A DNA stretch of 56,709 nt from Gelidibacter pelagius (GCF_017581925.1 NZ_JAGEVG010000023.1:1-56709); one strand, 5' to 3'. Counted from the stretch's first letter, positions 46,306-56,356 are shown. Notes: generated from the letters alone by a model not told the origin. Numbers and translations: made by a program.

Positions 46306-47853
46306 ATGAAACAACCAAACCAAATACAAGGCTATAAAGTGGACAAAAGCACGATTATTAGCTTAGAAAAAGGAAAGATTCCGCCACAAGCTCTTGATTT
46401 AGAGGAAGTTGTTCTCGGGGCAATGATGATTGACAAAAAAGGGGTGGATGAAGTTATCGATATTCTGAGTCCTGATGCCTTCTATAAGGACGCCCATAAA
46501 CACATCTTTGAGGCCATTTTCAAATTATTTGAAAATAGTGAACCTGTCGATTTATTAACCGTTTCTAGCCAACTCAAGAAGGATGCAAAGTTGGAATTGG
46601 TGGGTGGCGATTTTTATCTCATTTCTTTGACTCAACGGGTGTCTTCTTCGGCGCATATTGAGTTTCATGCACGTATTATTCTTCAGAAATTTATACAACG
46701 TAGTCTGATCAAAATTTCAAATGAAATTATTGAAGAAGCTTACGATGAAACTAAGGATGTTTTTGATTTGTTGGATCAAGCGGAGGCTAAGCTTTACGAA
46801 GTGACCCAAGGTAATATCAAGAAATCTACCGAAACTGCCCAAAGTTTGGTTATTCAAGCGAAAAAGAAAATTGAAGATATCTCCAATAAGGAAGGCTTGA
46901 GTGGAATTCCCTCTGGTTTTGATAAGTTGGATAAATTGACCTCAGGATGGCAAGAAAGTGATTTGATCATTGTGGCAGCACGTCCAGGGATGGGTAAAAC
47001 CGCCCTGACCTTGTCTATGGCACGAAATATTGCGGTCAACCATAATATTCCAGTAGCATTTTTCTCTTTAGAGATGGCTTCAGTACAGTTGATTACACGT
47101 TTGATTTCTAGTGAAACAGGTTTGTCCTCAGAAAAACTGAGAACAGGCAAACTTGAGAAACATGAATGGGAACAATTAAATGTCAAGGTAAAAGCTTTGG
47201 AAAAAGCACCTTTGTTTATTGATGATACGCCTTCGCTTTCTATTTTTGATTTGCGTGCAAAAGCACGTCGTCTAGCGTCACAATACGGTATTAAAATGAT
47301 CATTATCGATTATTTGCAGTTGATGACCGCTGGTGGAAGCCAGAAAGGAGGAAACAGGGAACAGGAGATTTCTACTATTTCACGTAACCTAAAGGCTCTG
47401 GCAAAAGAATTGAGCCTTCCCGTAATCGCCTTGTCGCAATTATCCCGTGCGGTAGAAACCCGTGGTGGCAGTAAAAGACCTCTTTTATCTGATTTGCGTG
47501 AATCTGGTGCGATTGAGCAGGATGCGGATATTGTATCGTTTATTTACAGACCAGAATATTATAAAATTGACGAGTGGGATGATGAAGAGCGTTCTCCTAC
47601 AGAAGGTCAAGCGGAATTTATTGTTGCAAAACATAGAAATGGGGGCTTGGAGAATATCCGATTGAAATTTATTGGACATCTTGGTAAGTTCGACAATCTT
47701 GACGATTTTGATACACCTTTTGGCGAATTCCATTCCAAAATGAATGCTGCTGCCAATGACAATACGTTTAAATCCGGTAATTTCCCGTCGGCATCGGATG
47801 CTTTTGATCCTCCTTCAATCGACGATGATGAGGATAATGACGTGCCATTCTAA
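46306..47853 (+). CDS. dnaB: Replicative DNA helicase
   Basis: 515 residues. The N-terminal DnaB domain (GKIPPQALDLEEVVLGAMMI) is followed by the RecA-like core with Walker A AARPGMGKTALT (about 225), Walker B MIIIDYLQLMT and the DLRESGAIEQDADIV motif. It unwinds DNA at the replication fork as a hexamer. The tail is acidic (DDDEDNDVPF). A TACTTTCG box at 46293-46300 ends 5 bases before the ATG, so the leader would be very short. No intein is present. Confidence 0.97.
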   Translation: MKQPNQIQGYKVDKSTIISLEKGKIPPQALDLEEVVLGAMMIDKKGVDEVIDILSPDAFYKDAHKHIFEAIFKLFENSEPVDLLTVSSQLKKDAKLELVGGDFYLISLTQRVSSSAHIEFHARIILQKFIQRSLIKISNEIIEEAYDETKDVFDLLDQAEAKLYEVTQGNIKKSTETAQSLVIQAKKKIEDISNKEGLSGIPSGFDKLDKLTSGWQESDLIIVAARPGMGKTALTLSMARNIAVNHNIPVAFFSLEMASVQLITRLISSETGLSSEKLRTGKLEKHEWEQLNVKVKALEKAPLFIDDTPSLSIFDLRAKARRLASQYGIKMIIIDYLQLMTAGGSQKGGNREQEISTISRNLKALAKELSLPVIALSQLSRAVETRGGSKRPLLSDLRESGAIEQDADIVSFIYRPEYYKIDEWDDEERSPTEGQAEFIVAKHRNGGLENIRLKFIGHLGKFDNLDDFDTPFGEFHSKMNAAANDNTFKSGNFPSASDAFDPPSIDDDEDNDVPF

Positions 47854-47893
47854 AATCTTAACTTTTTCTTTAATTTCTTATGCAGTTTAAGAT

Positions 47894-47901
47894 TATCTTT
47901 G
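47894..47901 (+). promoter_or_regulatory. -7 element of the AI-2E-type permease gene
   Basis: TATCTTTG followed by C, 24 bases before the ATG, fits TAnnTTTG. No -33 TTG at 19-22 bases, only TTA/TTT. Confidence 0.45.
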
Positions 47902-47925
47902 CAAGCTGTTAATTAGAGTATACCC

Positions 47926-48954
47926 ATGGATAAAAGACGTACAACAAATTTATTATTGCTGGTCATTGTTGTGCCACTGGTTTTTTACTTGTTAAAAATC
48001 TTGTCGTTTATCTTTATTCCATTGGTTTTCTCCATGTTTATAGCGCTCTTATTTTTGCCCCTGATGCGTTGGTTGGGTAAAAAGGGGGTTCCAAAATTTC
48101 TCAGTATTATCATCGTGATCCTCCTTATTTTGTCGGGAATGGCAATTACGGCAGAACTGATCCATCTCTCCAGTAAACAGATCATGTCTTCTGACAGCAC
48201 CTTTTTTGCCGAAGCAGAAATCAAGATTAGAGGCTTAAAAGACTCTTTGGAAGGGTTTTTTGGTGTCCAATTGGGAAAGAACGGTAGCATTATAGCACAA
48301 TTGGCCGAGACTAAAAATATTGGATCTGTTGTGGGCTTCTTGGGCAGTTTTATTAGTATGGCGCTAACAACAGCGTTCTTTACGGTGCTTTGGCTTGCAG
48401 AGTCCATCAATGTTCAGAAATTGTTGCACGTTACCTTATTGAAACGCAAACATACCGCGGTCAAAACCTTCCTTAAAATTGAAAATGATTTGATCACGTT
48501 TATAAAGGTGAAATTTTTGGTGAGTTTAGGAACGGGAATCTTTACTGGTCTCGCATGTTTGTATTTTGATGTGAGCTTTCCAATTTTCTGGGGTCTTTTT
48601 GCGTTTGTGATCAATTTTGTACAGATGATTGGATCGTTTATAGCTGTGATCAGTTTGTCTATTTTTGCCTTTGTGGAGTTGGATCCATCAAGCACATTGT
48701 TTTTCTTTATTTTGGCGATCTCTTTGGTGCAGGTTATTTTTGGATCGATCTTAGAGCCGATTTTTATGGGAAAATCCTTTTCCATAAACATCATAGCTGT
48801 CCTGGTCATGCTTATGTTCTGGGGTTACATCTGGGGGATTGCGGGCATGATTATGTCTATCCCAATTACCGTATTCTTAAAAATTATCCTTGAACAATTC
48901 CCGAGCACGAAAATTGTTGCAAGCCTACTTTCTGGCAAGAACCAAGATTTATAA
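47926..48954 (+). CDS. AI-2E family (PerM/TqsA-like) permease
   Basis: 342 residues with seven to eight membrane helices: two or three at the start, a helical extramembrane segment (about 75-130), and the conserved C-terminal block with FPIFWGLFAFVINFVQMIGS, GSILEPIFMGKSFSINIIAV and LMFWGYIWGIAGMIMSIPIT. Members are linked to AI-2 export or to ion transport and cell-envelope stress; substrate unknown. Confidence 0.9.
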   Translation: MDKRRTTNLLLLVIVVPLVFYLLKILSFIFIPLVFSMFIALLFLPLMRWLGKKGVPKFLSIIIVILLILSGMAITAELIHLSSKQIMSSDSTFFAEAEIKIRGLKDSLEGFFGVQLGKNGSIIAQLAETKNIGSVVGFLGSFISMALTTAFFTVLWLAESINVQKLLHVTLLKRKHTAVKTFLKIENDLITFIKVKFLVSLGTGIFTGLACLYFDVSFPIFWGLFAFVINFVQMIGSFIAVISLSIFAFVELDPSSTLFFFILAISLVQVIFGSILEPIFMGKSFSINIIAVLVMLMFWGYIWGIAGMIMSIPITVFLKIILEQFPSTKIVASLLSGKNQDL

Positions 48955-49103
48955 GAATGGAATTATCCAATATTTTCTTAAAGCATTTTAGGGACGCTTA
49001 ATTTTTGTTTATCTTTCCATTGATGAGTTTGCTCCCAATTAAATGGAAGTACATAAATCATCACTAATCACTAGTTCACATCGAATTGTAACCTACAGTT
49101 ATT

Positions 49104-50363
49104 TTGAAAAAAGCAGCTCTTATTCTATTTTTTGTTCTTACAAGTGTGCAATCTTTTGCGTCGTATATACTTATACCTATGGATGCTGAAGGTCAAAAGA
49201 ACCATCTTAAAGCTTACGGAATGACCTATTGGACACTCGAAAAGCAATTGAAGGTAAAATGGTTGCTCAATTATAGAGGCGGTTCTTTTTTGTTGCCCGA
49301 CATACCAGAAATTCAAAGAGAATGTCAGATTAGAGGCATTTCTTTTGAGGTGATGTCAGATGCAAAGACCGAAGAAATCTTGGAGTTCATTAGTAGTCCT
49401 TCACAAAACATGGAATCTGTGGTTCTTGAAAAAGCGCCTAAAATTGCCGTTTACTCCCCAAAAGGTAATCCGCCATGGGACGATGCAGTCACTTTGGTAT
49501 TGACCTATGCTGAAATTCCTTATGAAACTATTTATGACGAAGAAGTATTAAACGATGGACTTGTGCTGTACGATTGGTTGCATCTCCACCATGAAGATTT
49601 TACAGGGCAGTACGGCAAGTTTTATAGGACCTATAAATCGGCAGCCTGGTATATTGAAGAAAAAAAGCAAGCTGAAGCATTGGCGGCCAAATTGGGATAC
49701 GACAAAGTATCCGAACAAAAATTGGCGGTTGCCTTAAAAATCCGCGATTATGTAGTTGGTGGTGGATTTATGTTCGCCATGTGTAGTGCTACCGATAGTT
49801 TTGACATCGCATTGGCAGCAGAAGGTGTTGATATTTGTGAGCCAATGTTTGATGGTGATCCTAGTGAACCGAACTATCAAAGTAAAATTGATTATAGTAA
49901 GACCTTCGCATTTAAGGATTTTATTTTGGAAAGAAATCCTAATATCTATGAGTTTTCGTCCATTGATATGACCTCTAAACGCCAGATTCCTATGTTGACG
50001 GATTACTTTACTCTCATGGATTTTTCTGCTAAATGGGATCCTATTCCTACCATGCTTTGCCAAAACCATACAGCTTTGGTAAAAGGATTTATGGGGCAGA
50101 CCACATCATTTACGAGAGAAGAAATCAAATCCAACGTCCTTATTATGGGTGAAAACAAAACTAATGGCGAAGCAAAATACATCCATGGCATTAAAGGGAA
50201 AGGCTTTTTTACATTTTATGGTGGTCACGACCCTGAAGATTATACCCATAAAGTTGGTGACCCAAAGACAGAACTGGAACTGCATCCTACATCTCCAGGA
50301 TACCGTTTGATTTTAAATAATGTCTTGTTTCCCGCGGCTAAAAAGAAGAAACAGAAAACCTAA
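49104..50363 (+). CDS. Secreted protein usually named asparagine synthetase B, function unknown
   Basis: 419 residues from a TTG start, with a signal peptide (MKKAALILFFVLTSVQSFAS). I recall it as a well-conserved Bacteroidota family labelled asparagine synthetase B, but no PP-loop ATP-binding motif or N-terminal Cys nucleophile of that enzyme is seen. A class I glutamine-amidotransferase-like fold fits better: GGGFMFAMCSATDSFDIAL (Cys in an elbow-like turn) and FFTFYGGHDPED with a His. The first 100 residues (SYILIPMDAEGQKNHLKAYG, then LNYRGGSFLLPD) are family-specific. It is exported, so a cytoplasmic synthetase role is unlikely. Single gene. Confidence 0.75.
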   Translation: MKKAALILFFVLTSVQSFASYILIPMDAEGQKNHLKAYGMTYWTLEKQLKVKWLLNYRGGSFLLPDIPEIQRECQIRGISFEVMSDAKTEEILEFISSPSQNMESVVLEKAPKIAVYSPKGNPPWDDAVTLVLTYAEIPYETIYDEEVLNDGLVLYDWLHLHHEDFTGQYGKFYRTYKSAAWYIEEKKQAEALAAKLGYDKVSEQKLAVALKIRDYVVGGGFMFAMCSATDSFDIALAAEGVDICEPMFDGDPSEPNYQSKIDYSKTFAFKDFILERNPNIYEFSSIDMTSKRQIPMLTDYFTLMDFSAKWDPIPTMLCQNHTALVKGFMGQTTSFTREEIKSNVLIMGENKTNGEAKYIHGIKGKGFFTFYGGHDPEDYTHKVGDPKTELELHPTSPGYRLILNNVLFPAAKKKKQKT

Positions 50364-50380
50364 TCTTAAGTAATACTGAA

Positions 50381-50402
50381 ATTCCTGCGAAGGCATGAAT
50401 CT
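50381..50402. repeat. REP-like ATTCCTGC hairpin
   Basis: ATTCCTGC, GAAG, GCATGAAT is an imperfect hairpin (one mismatch). ATTCCTGCGAA-GCAGGAAT elements of this kind are common in Flavobacteriaceae intergenic DNA (from memory). The rest of 50364-50602 holds nothing recognisable. Confidence 0.4.
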
Positions 50403-50602
50403 AAAGCTCCTGTTTTTTTATTTTTGTATCCAGAAATGTAAAATGAAACCTACCTTCTTACGGTTTTACTTCGATATTGTCTGATTAAAACCATTTCTTA
50501 TGGATTTCACTGCAATAATTCTCACATTTGCAGCGCCTATTGTTGTCAAATGAGCGCTTATAGAACCGTAATATTTCTTACTTTTAAATAAAAATTTAAA
50601 TT

Positions 50603-50872
50603 ATGTCCACTAAAGCGACTATTCTTACTAAAATTCAAATCCTCATTTCCAACAGTTTCAAGACACCCGAAGAAGCTTTTGCGTTTTTTGATAACGATAA
50701 AGACGGTAAACTCTCTAAAAAGGAAATCGCCGAGCTCCTTAAGAAAGCAGAAATTAGTGGACTGATAAGAGGTTTGGTGACCAGCAAACTTATTGAAGGT
50801 TATGATAAGGATGGCGATGGATTGGTTGATTGGAAAGAATTTAAAGCAGCCATTGATGAAATTAAGGAATAG
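50603..50872 (+). CDS. Two-EF-hand calcium-binding protein
   Basis: 89 residues, no signal peptide. Two complete 12-residue loops are present: DNDKDGKLSKKE (30-41) and DKDGDGLVDWKE (68-79), each with Asp or Ser at the binding positions and the last Glu. A helix precedes and follows each. It is a small calmodulin-like cytoplasmic protein and probably a calcium sensor or buffer. It lies 18 bases before the cyclase gene on the same strand, which suggests that it regulates the cyclase. Confidence 0.88.
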   Translation: MSTKATILTKIQILISNSFKTPEEAFAFFDNDKDGKLSKKEIAELLKKAEISGLIRGLVTSKLIEGYDKDGDGLVDWKEFKAAIDEIKE

Positions 50873-50890
50873 TTATAAACACCTCGATGA

Positions 50891-51967
50891 ATGCTATATT
50901 ACATTAAACAATTTTTCAAACTATTTTTCTCAGCCGTTTTATATTGGTCATTTGCATTTTGTTTTTTTATCCTCATTAGATATTTGGGCAGAGAGCAGGA
51001 GCAGGTAGATGCTATACAAGCCAGTAAGGTATATCCGGTTTCTGAATATCTTTTATTTGGGGTCGTTTTAGGTGTCATGGTGGCCATTGTTTATACGATT
51101 GTAGAATATGTTTTCGATAAATTTCTATCTAAAGCTTTAAATCTTGGCTTGATCCTTCTTATCAAATCGATTATTTATCTGATATTTCTGATCTTCTCTT
51201 TGAGTATTATGGCCTTTTTAGCAGAAGATTATCTAAATATCAATTTTCCAAACCACAGGGGATGGTGGATTTCCAATAAAATATTTTGGATGGTCACCGC
51301 TTATTTCATCATTTGTTCTCTGCTATTTTCATTTATAAGATTGGCCAATGATAAGTTTGGAAAGGGCATCATCTTTAAAATGCTAATAGGTAGGTATAGA
51401 AATCCGCGAGAAGTGGACCGGATATTTATGTTTTTAGATTTAAAATCTTCCACAGCCCACGCCGAGGAGTTGGGGCATTTAAAATACAGCCAACTTATTC
51501 AGGATTGTTTCTTTTATCTCAATAAGATAATCAATAAATATGATGCTAATGTCTATCAATATGTGGGTGATGAAGCAGTATTGAGTTGGATCCCTAAGAG
51601 GGGAATTAGAAGATTAAATTGTATCAATCTGTTTTTTGATTTTGAAAGAAAGTTGAAAAGACACTCCAAGTATTACCAAAAAAAATATGGGGTGCAACCA
51701 GAGTTTAAAGCTGGACTGCATACAGGTAAAATCATTATTGCTGAAGTTGGAACCGTGAAAAAGGAACTGGCCTATCATGGTGATGTCATTAATTCTACAT
51801 CTCGCATACAGGAAAAATGCAACGAGTACAATGAATCCTTGCTCATCTCAGATGATTTATTACAAAAGCTTAAACTGACCAATCGGTATGAAGCCATATC
51901 CATGGGAGATGAATTGTTGGAGGGTAAAACAGAAGAACTTAAGATTTATGCTATCCATAAACGATAG
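50891..51967 (+). CDS. Membrane class III adenylate/guanylate cyclase
   Basis: 358 residues. Four membrane helices (about 10-150) come first, then a class III catalytic domain (about 178-358). The two metal-binding Asp are D183 in FLDLKSST and D227 in YVGDEAVLSW, 44 residues apart as expected. KAGLHTGK carries the substrate-binding Lys, and the Asn and Arg of the transition state are in NSTSRIQE. All catalytic residues are visible, so it should be active as a homodimer. It is probably coupled to the EF-hand gene upstream. Confidence 0.9.
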   Translation: MLYYIKQFFKLFFSAVLYWSFAFCFFILIRYLGREQEQVDAIQASKVYPVSEYLLFGVVLGVMVAIVYTIVEYVFDKFLSKALNLGLILLIKSIIYLIFLIFSLSIMAFLAEDYLNINFPNHRGWWISNKIFWMVTAYFIICSLLFSFIRLANDKFGKGIIFKMLIGRYRNPREVDRIFMFLDLKSSTAHAEELGHLKYSQLIQDCFFYLNKIINKYDANVYQYVGDEAVLSWIPKRGIRRLNCINLFFDFERKLKRHSKYYQKKYGVQPEFKAGLHTGKIIIAEVGTVKKELAYHGDVINSTSRIQEKCNEYNESLLISDDLLQKLKLTNRYEAISMGDELLEGKTEELKIYAIHKR

Positions 51968-52000
51968 TTTTTGAGAATTTAAAGAAAGACAATCAGAAAA

Positions 52001-52522
52001 ATGCAAATATTTGAAACCAAAAGGCTATTGGTAAGGAGTTTAAAAAGTAGAGACAAAAAGAACTTTATTGAATTACTTTCTGACCCCAAAATCATAGACC
52101 CCATTCCACAATCAAGATTTTCTGAAACTCAGATATTAGATAAGTTTTCTGAGAATCTGAATTTAAAACTGAGTGATTTGCATAGAGAGCGATACACTTG
52201 TGGGATTTTTGAAAAAGAAAATCCTGAAATGATTGGGCTCTGTCTGTTTTTAACCAATGATGAAAATGATAAAGAGTTAGGCTATCGTTTTAGATCAAAT
52301 TATTGGGGAAAAGGATACGGAACAGAAGTGACTTTAGGAATGATAGATCATTATTTTAATACGTTGAATGCCGAAAAGGTCGCAGCCGATGTCAATATAG
52401 AAAATATTGGTTCGTCAAAAATCTTGGAAAAGTTTATGAAACCTGTGAAGGAGTTCTTTAACCATGAACGTAATTGTAAGGTGAGACGATATATCATTGA
52501 AAAAAACGATTGGGTACAATAG
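52001..52522 (+). CDS. GNAT acetyltransferase (RimJ/RimL type)
   Basis: 173 residues. ETKRLLVRSLKSRDKKNFIELL starts the fold, IGLCLFLTND and ELGYRFRSNYWGKGYGTEV hold the acetyl-CoA loop (here NYWGKGYGTE for Q/RxxGxG/A), and VAADVNIENIGSSKILEKF is the usual end. The substrate is not known. It lies 33 bases after the cyclase and may be in the same transcript. Confidence 0.9.
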   Translation: MQIFETKRLLVRSLKSRDKKNFIELLSDPKIIDPIPQSRFSETQILDKFSENLNLKLSDLHRERYTCGIFEKENPEMIGLCLFLTNDENDKELGYRFRSNYWGKGYGTEVTLGMIDHYFNTLNAEKVAADVNIENIGSSKILEKFMKPVKEFFNHERNCKVRRYIIEKNDWVQ

Positions 52523-52836
52523 AGTCGGTAATCTTTGGTTTGTAATGTTCCAAATTGACAATCCAGAAAGAAATAAGGAGTGTGTACTCATGGCAATTTC
52601 AATCTTTATTTGCTATAGAACTAGTCGTTTTAAACAGTGTAGTAGTTATTGGATGTATATAATCGGTAGCTTTTAGCTTTGTCCTCTTATGATCATTCAC
52701 AATACCGATGAAGAAGAACCCCTAAACCATGACAAGGACTTTATTTATGTCTTGGCTCTTCGTCATCCCATATCATCGATGATTGCACAGATATCCTTTT
52801 AGACATACTAGCACGGATTTTCTGCAAAGTCAAAAA
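52523..52836. other. Intergenic, nothing recognised
   Basis: One 37-codon frame (52689-52802, plus strand, starting MIIHNTDEEEP) is the only start-to-stop stretch of note; it is too short and unsupported. It may be a remnant. No RNA or repeat was identified. Confidence 0.4.
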
Positions 52837-52870
52837 AAAAAATCCGATTCAATTAAGAATCGGATTTTTT
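52837..52870. terminator. Bidirectional terminator of the translation operon
   Basis: Perfect 14-base arms (52837-52850 and 52857-52870; AAAAAATCCGATTC and its complement) with a 6-base loop. It lies 36 bases after the rplT stop and can also stop readthrough from the GNAT gene. Confidence 0.9.
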
Positions 52871-52905
52871 ATAAGCGAAATGTGTTTGTTATTTTGGCGA
52901 AACGC

Positions 52906-53253
52906 CTATTTTTTGATTTTTTTGGCAATGGCTTCAAAAGCATCTGGATGGTTCATCGCTAAATCTGCAAGGACCTTACGGTTCAATTCGATATTGTTAG
53001 CTTTGATTGCACCCATAAATTTTGAATAAGACATTCCGTGTAATCTGGCTGCTGCGTTAATACGCGTAATCCATAATGAACGGAAATTTCTTTTCTTTAC
53101 CCTACGGTCTCTGTACGAATATAACATCGCTTTGTCAACCGCATTTTTGGCTACTGTCCAAACGTTTTTACGTCTTCCAAAGTATCCTTTTGCTTGTTTA
53201 AGAACCTTTTTTCTTCTGGCTCTTTTTGCTACTGAATTTACTGATCTTGGCAT
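52906..53253 (-). CDS. rplT: 50S ribosomal protein L20
   Basis: 115 residues, the normal length: [38 protein letters not shown] and [18 protein letters not shown] are the family signatures. It binds 23S rRNA early in assembly. L20 also represses its own operon in several bacteria; the 138-base spacer before it is long for this operon but no clear target structure was found. Confidence 0.97.
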   Translation of the reverse strand: MPRSVNSVAKRARRKKVLKQAKGYFGRRKNVWTVAKNAVDKAMLYSYRDRRVKKRNFRSLWITRINAAARLHGMSYSKFMGAIKANNIELNRKVLADLAMNHPDAFEAIAKKIKK

Positions 53254-53391
53254 TTCTTAATTGTTTTTTTGTAGTAGGCGGTCTATTACTGACACTTTGT
53301 CTTGTTAACTTCGCAAATCGAAAATCTGCAATCGTTAATCATTGAGCCTAACTCCAGGGTTTATAATTTGTGTTAACCGATTAAAATCGTA

Positions 53392-53589
53392 TTACTTTAA
53401 ACGTAACATGATTTTAACATTGTTCATATCGGCCTCGTGAACTAAAGTCATTTTAGTCAAGGCTTTCTTACGCTTTTTAGATTTTTTTGTCAAGATATGA
53501 CTCTTAAAAGCGTGCTTTCTTTTAATCTTCCCAGTGCCCGTTACTTTAAAACGTTTCTTAGCACTAGATACTGTTTTCATTTTCGGCAT
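53392..53589 (-). CDS. rpmI: 50S ribosomal protein L35
   Basis: 65 residues, very basic: [37 protein letters not shown] and [11 protein letters not shown]. It binds the 50S subunit. It sits between infC and rplT as usual. A small hairpin (CTAAG/CTTAG, about 53676-53693) lies in the spacer after infC. Confidence 0.96.
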   Translation of the reverse strand: MPKMKTVSSAKKRFKVTGTGKIKRKHAFKSHILTKKSKKRKKALTKMTLVHEADMNNVKIMLRLK

Positions 53590-53703
53590 TTTCTCCTAAA
53601 TTTTAATTTACTATTCGCTTATTATCTTCATACACCTTCTTAAAGGCGTAGTGTTTATTAATTATATTTCGGTAGCTAAGCTTGGTAACTTAGTCCGCCG
53701 AAG

Positions 53704-54255
53704 CTATTTCTTTTTAGGTGCGATGAACATTGTCATACGCTTTCCTTCCAGTCTTGGCATTTGTTCAACCTTACCATATTCTTCAAGATCTTGGGCTAAT
53801 TTCAATAATAAAATTTGTCCCTGTTCTTTAAACACGATCGAACGTCCTTTAAAAAATACAAATGCTTTTAGCTTTGCACCTTCCTTCAGGAATTTTTCTG
53901 CGTGTTTCTTTTTGAATTCGTAATCGTGATCATCTGTTTGAGGACCAAAACGGATTTCTTTAACAATAACCTTGGTCGCTTTTGACTTCAGTGACTTGTC
54001 GCGTTTCTTTTGTTCATAAAGAAACTTTTTGTAATCCATCACCTTACAAACGGGCGGATCAGCTTTTGGCGATATCTCAACCAAATCTACACCCTGTTCT
54101 TCAGCAATGGCTAAAGCTTGTTTAGTGGTGTATACCCCGGTTTCAACATTATCTCCTACAAGTCTTACGTTTTCGGCTCTAATGCTTCTGTTAATTTTAT
54201 GTTGCTCCTCTTTTTCAGTTCTTCTGAAGCTACCTCTGTTTCTACGAATTGCTAT
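53704..54255 (-). CDS. infC: Translation initiation factor IF-3, AUA start codon
   Basis: 183 residues. The first codon is ATA at 54255-54253, then GCA ATT CGT ([10 protein letters not shown] in place of the usual MAIR). An in-frame TAA stands at 54261-54259, and no ATG, GTG or TTG occurs until deep in the N-terminal domain, so the start must be AUA (or the AUU two codons on). [16 protein letters not shown] and [27 protein letters not shown] are typical, as is the C-terminal domain ending [10 protein letters not shown]. Length is as in other IF-3. IF-3 controls start-codon choice; a rare start allows feedback, as with AUU in Escherichia coli. It is 32 bases after thrS. Confidence 0.93.
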   Translation of the reverse strand: MAIRRNRGSFRRTEKEEQHKINRSIRAENVRLVGDNVETGVYTTKQALAIAEEQGVDLVEISPKADPPVCKVMDYKKFLYEQKKRDKSLKSKATKVIVKEIRFGPQTDDHDYEFKKKHAEKFLKEGAKLKAFVFFKGRSIVFKEQGQILLLKLAQDLEEYGKVEQMPRLEGKRMTMFIAPKKK

Positions 54256-54287
54256 GGCTTATATATTTTTAGTTAAACTTAATTTTT

Positions 54288-56231
54288 CTATTTAAAGGTT
54301 TTTAAAGTCTTTTTTACTTCTTTTTCAACAACCTCCGCGAAGTCTACTGCACTAATCATGCCTAAATCTTCTCCGCCATGTTGTCGTACCGAAATCATGT
54401 TTTTACTCTCTTCTTGCTCACCAACGATAATCATGTATGGGATTTTGGCCATTTCCGCTTCACGGATCTTCTTGCCAATTGTCTCGTTTCTATTATCTGC
54501 GAGGGCGCGAATTTCGTTATTTTCTAGCACATTTAAAACTTTTTCAGCGTATTTTTCATATTTTTCACTAATTGATAACACTATTGCCTGAGTTGGCATT
54601 AACCAAAGAGGGAAATTTCCGCCAGTGTGCTCTAATAAAATGGCTACAAAACGCTCCATGCTTCCAAAGGGTGCACGATGGATCATAACAGGCCTGTGCA
54701 ACTCATTGTCACTGCCTTTATAAGTAAGGTCAAATCGTTCCGGTAAATTATAGTCGACTTGAATCGTACCTAATTGCCAGTTTCTTCCCAAAGCATCTTT
54801 CACCATAAAATCTAACTTAGGACCGTAAAAAGCGGCTTCGCCAGTTTCTACCACATAGTCCAAGCCTTTATCGATGGCAGCGTTAAGGATGGCAGCTTCA
54901 GCTTTCTCCCAGTTTTCGTCACTCCCTATATATTTTTCTGGAGTATTAGGGTCTCTTAATGATACTTGCGCCTTAAAATTTTCAAATCCTAAAGAGCCAA
55001 ACACATAAAGCACCAGGTCAATAACATCCTTAAACTCTTTATCCAATTGATCAGGTGTACAGAAAATATGCGCATCATCTTGTGTAAAGCCTCTTACACG
55101 AGTCAAACCGTGAAGTTCGCCGCTCTGCTCATAACGATATACAGTTCCGAACTCCGCATAACGAATCGGAAGCTCTTTGTACGAAAATGGTTTGGCATTA
55201 TAAATCTCACAGTGGTGAGGGCAATTCATTGGTTTCAATAAAAACTCTTCACCTTCGTTGGGGGTGAGGATGGGCTGAAAGCTATCAGCGCCATATTTTT
55301 CATAATGTCCAGAAGTGACATACAGTTCTTTCTGTCCAATATGAGGAGTGACCACCATTTGATACCCCGCTTTCTTCTGTGCTTTCTTTAAAAAATCCTC
55401 AAGGCGCTCACGTAAAGCCGCGCCTTTTGGCAACCACAAAGGTAAACCTTGGCCCACTTTAGCTGAGAAGGTAAACAATTCTAGCTCCCTGCCCAATTTT
55501 CTGTGATCGCGTTTTTTTGCTTCCTCAAGTAAATGAAGGTATTCGGTCAGATCCTTTTGTTTTGGAAATGAAATCCCGTAAACTCGCGTTAATTGCTTGT
55601 TTTTCTCATCACCTCTCCAATAAGCACCAGCCACTGACATAACTTTGACCGCTTTGATAATGGATGTATTCGGAATGTGTCCACCTCTACATAAATCGGT
55701 AAAGGTTGAATGATCGCAAAATGTAATTGTGCCATCTTCCAGATTTTCAATCAGTTCTACTTTGTATTCATTGTCTTGAGACTTATATAAGGATAAGGCA
55801 TCAGCTTTTGAGACAGATCGGAGACTAAAGTCGTATTTCCCTCTGGCAATTTCCAGCATCTTATCTTCGATAGTCTTAAAGTCTTTGTCAGAAATTGTTT
55901 GATCTCCTAAATCCACATCATAGTAAAAGCCATTCTCTATAGCTGGACCAATAGAAAGCTTGACGCCAGGATATAACTCTTCAAGTGCCTGAGCCAAAAT
56001 GTGGGCGGATGAATGCCAAAAGGCTTTTTTTCCTTCTTTGTCATTCCAGGTATACAATACCAATGCGCCATCTGTGGTTAATGGGGTGTGTGTTTCTACA
56101 GTAGTCCCATTGAAACTTGCAGAAATAACATTTCTTGCGAACCCTTCACTTATACTTTTGGCAACATCCATTGGTGTTGCATTATTCTCAAACGACTTAA
56201 CAGTTCCGTCTGGTAGCGTTATATCAATCAT
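54288..56231 (-). CDS. thrS: Threonyl-tRNA synthetase
   Basis: 647 residues with TGS (1-60), editing domain (with [11 protein letters not shown] and the Cys-His pair in [10 protein letters not shown]), class II core (motif 2 [20 protein letters not shown], zinc Cys in [10 protein letters not shown]) and the anticodon-binding end (from about 545). It charges tRNA-Thr and edits Ser-tRNA. It heads the operon thrS-infC-rpmI-rplT, with a promoter at 56258-56288. Confidence 0.97.
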   Translation of the reverse strand: MIDITLPDGTVKSFENNATPMDVAKSISEGFARNVISASFNGTTVETHTPLTTDGALVLYTWNDKEGKKAFWHSSAHILAQALEELYPGVKLSIGPAIENGFYYDVDLGDQTISDKDFKTIEDKMLEIARGKYDFSLRSVSKADALSLYKSQDNEYKVELIENLEDGTITFCDHSTFTDLCRGGHIPNTSIIKAVKVMSVAGAYWRGDEKNKQLTRVYGISFPKQKDLTEYLHLLEEAKKRDHRKLGRELELFTFSAKVGQGLPLWLPKGAALRERLEDFLKKAQKKAGYQMVVTPHIGQKELYVTSGHYEKYGADSFQPILTPNEGEEFLLKPMNCPHHCEIYNAKPFSYKELPIRYAEFGTVYRYEQSGELHGLTRVRGFTQDDAHIFCTPDQLDKEFKDVIDLVLYVFGSLGFENFKAQVSLRDPNTPEKYIGSDENWEKAEAAILNAAIDKGLDYVVETGEAAFYGPKLDFMVKDALGRNWQLGTIQVDYNLPERFDLTYKGSDNELHRPVMIHRAPFGSMERFVAILLEHTGGNFPLWLMPTQAIVLSISEKYEKYAEKVLNVLENNEIRALADNRNETIGKKIREAEMAKIPYMIIVGEQEESKNMISVRQHGGEDLGMISAVDFAEVVEKEVKKTLKTFK

Positions 56232-56257
56232 ATATCTCTCTTACTAATTTAGGATGA

Positions 56258-56288
56258 CAAAGATAACATGTTAAATACTTTCATACAA
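56258..56288 (-). promoter_or_regulatory. Promoter of thrS and the IF-3/L35/L20 operon
   Basis: TTG (56288-56286), 20 bases, TATCTTTG (56265-56258) on the minus strand; the ATG is 27 bases on. The leader is about 20 bases, too short for a T-box or a thrS operator of the E. coli type. Confidence 0.75.
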
Positions 56289-56356
56289 TATATATATAGG
56301 TATAAATAATATCGGTAATAAAACGGTGGTAGAGTAGGAGTGTTTGATGCCATTGT

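Noticed and set aside
46306-47853. Possible intein in dnaB
   Set aside because: The gene has normal length and uninterrupted core motifs.
49125-50191. Several frames inside the exported amidotransferase-like gene
   Set aside because: All are in other frames of a well-conserved gene and have no domain.
53704-54084. Short infC from an internal TTG
   Set aside because: It would lack most of the IF-3 N-terminal domain, which is encoded in the same frame upstream from AUA.
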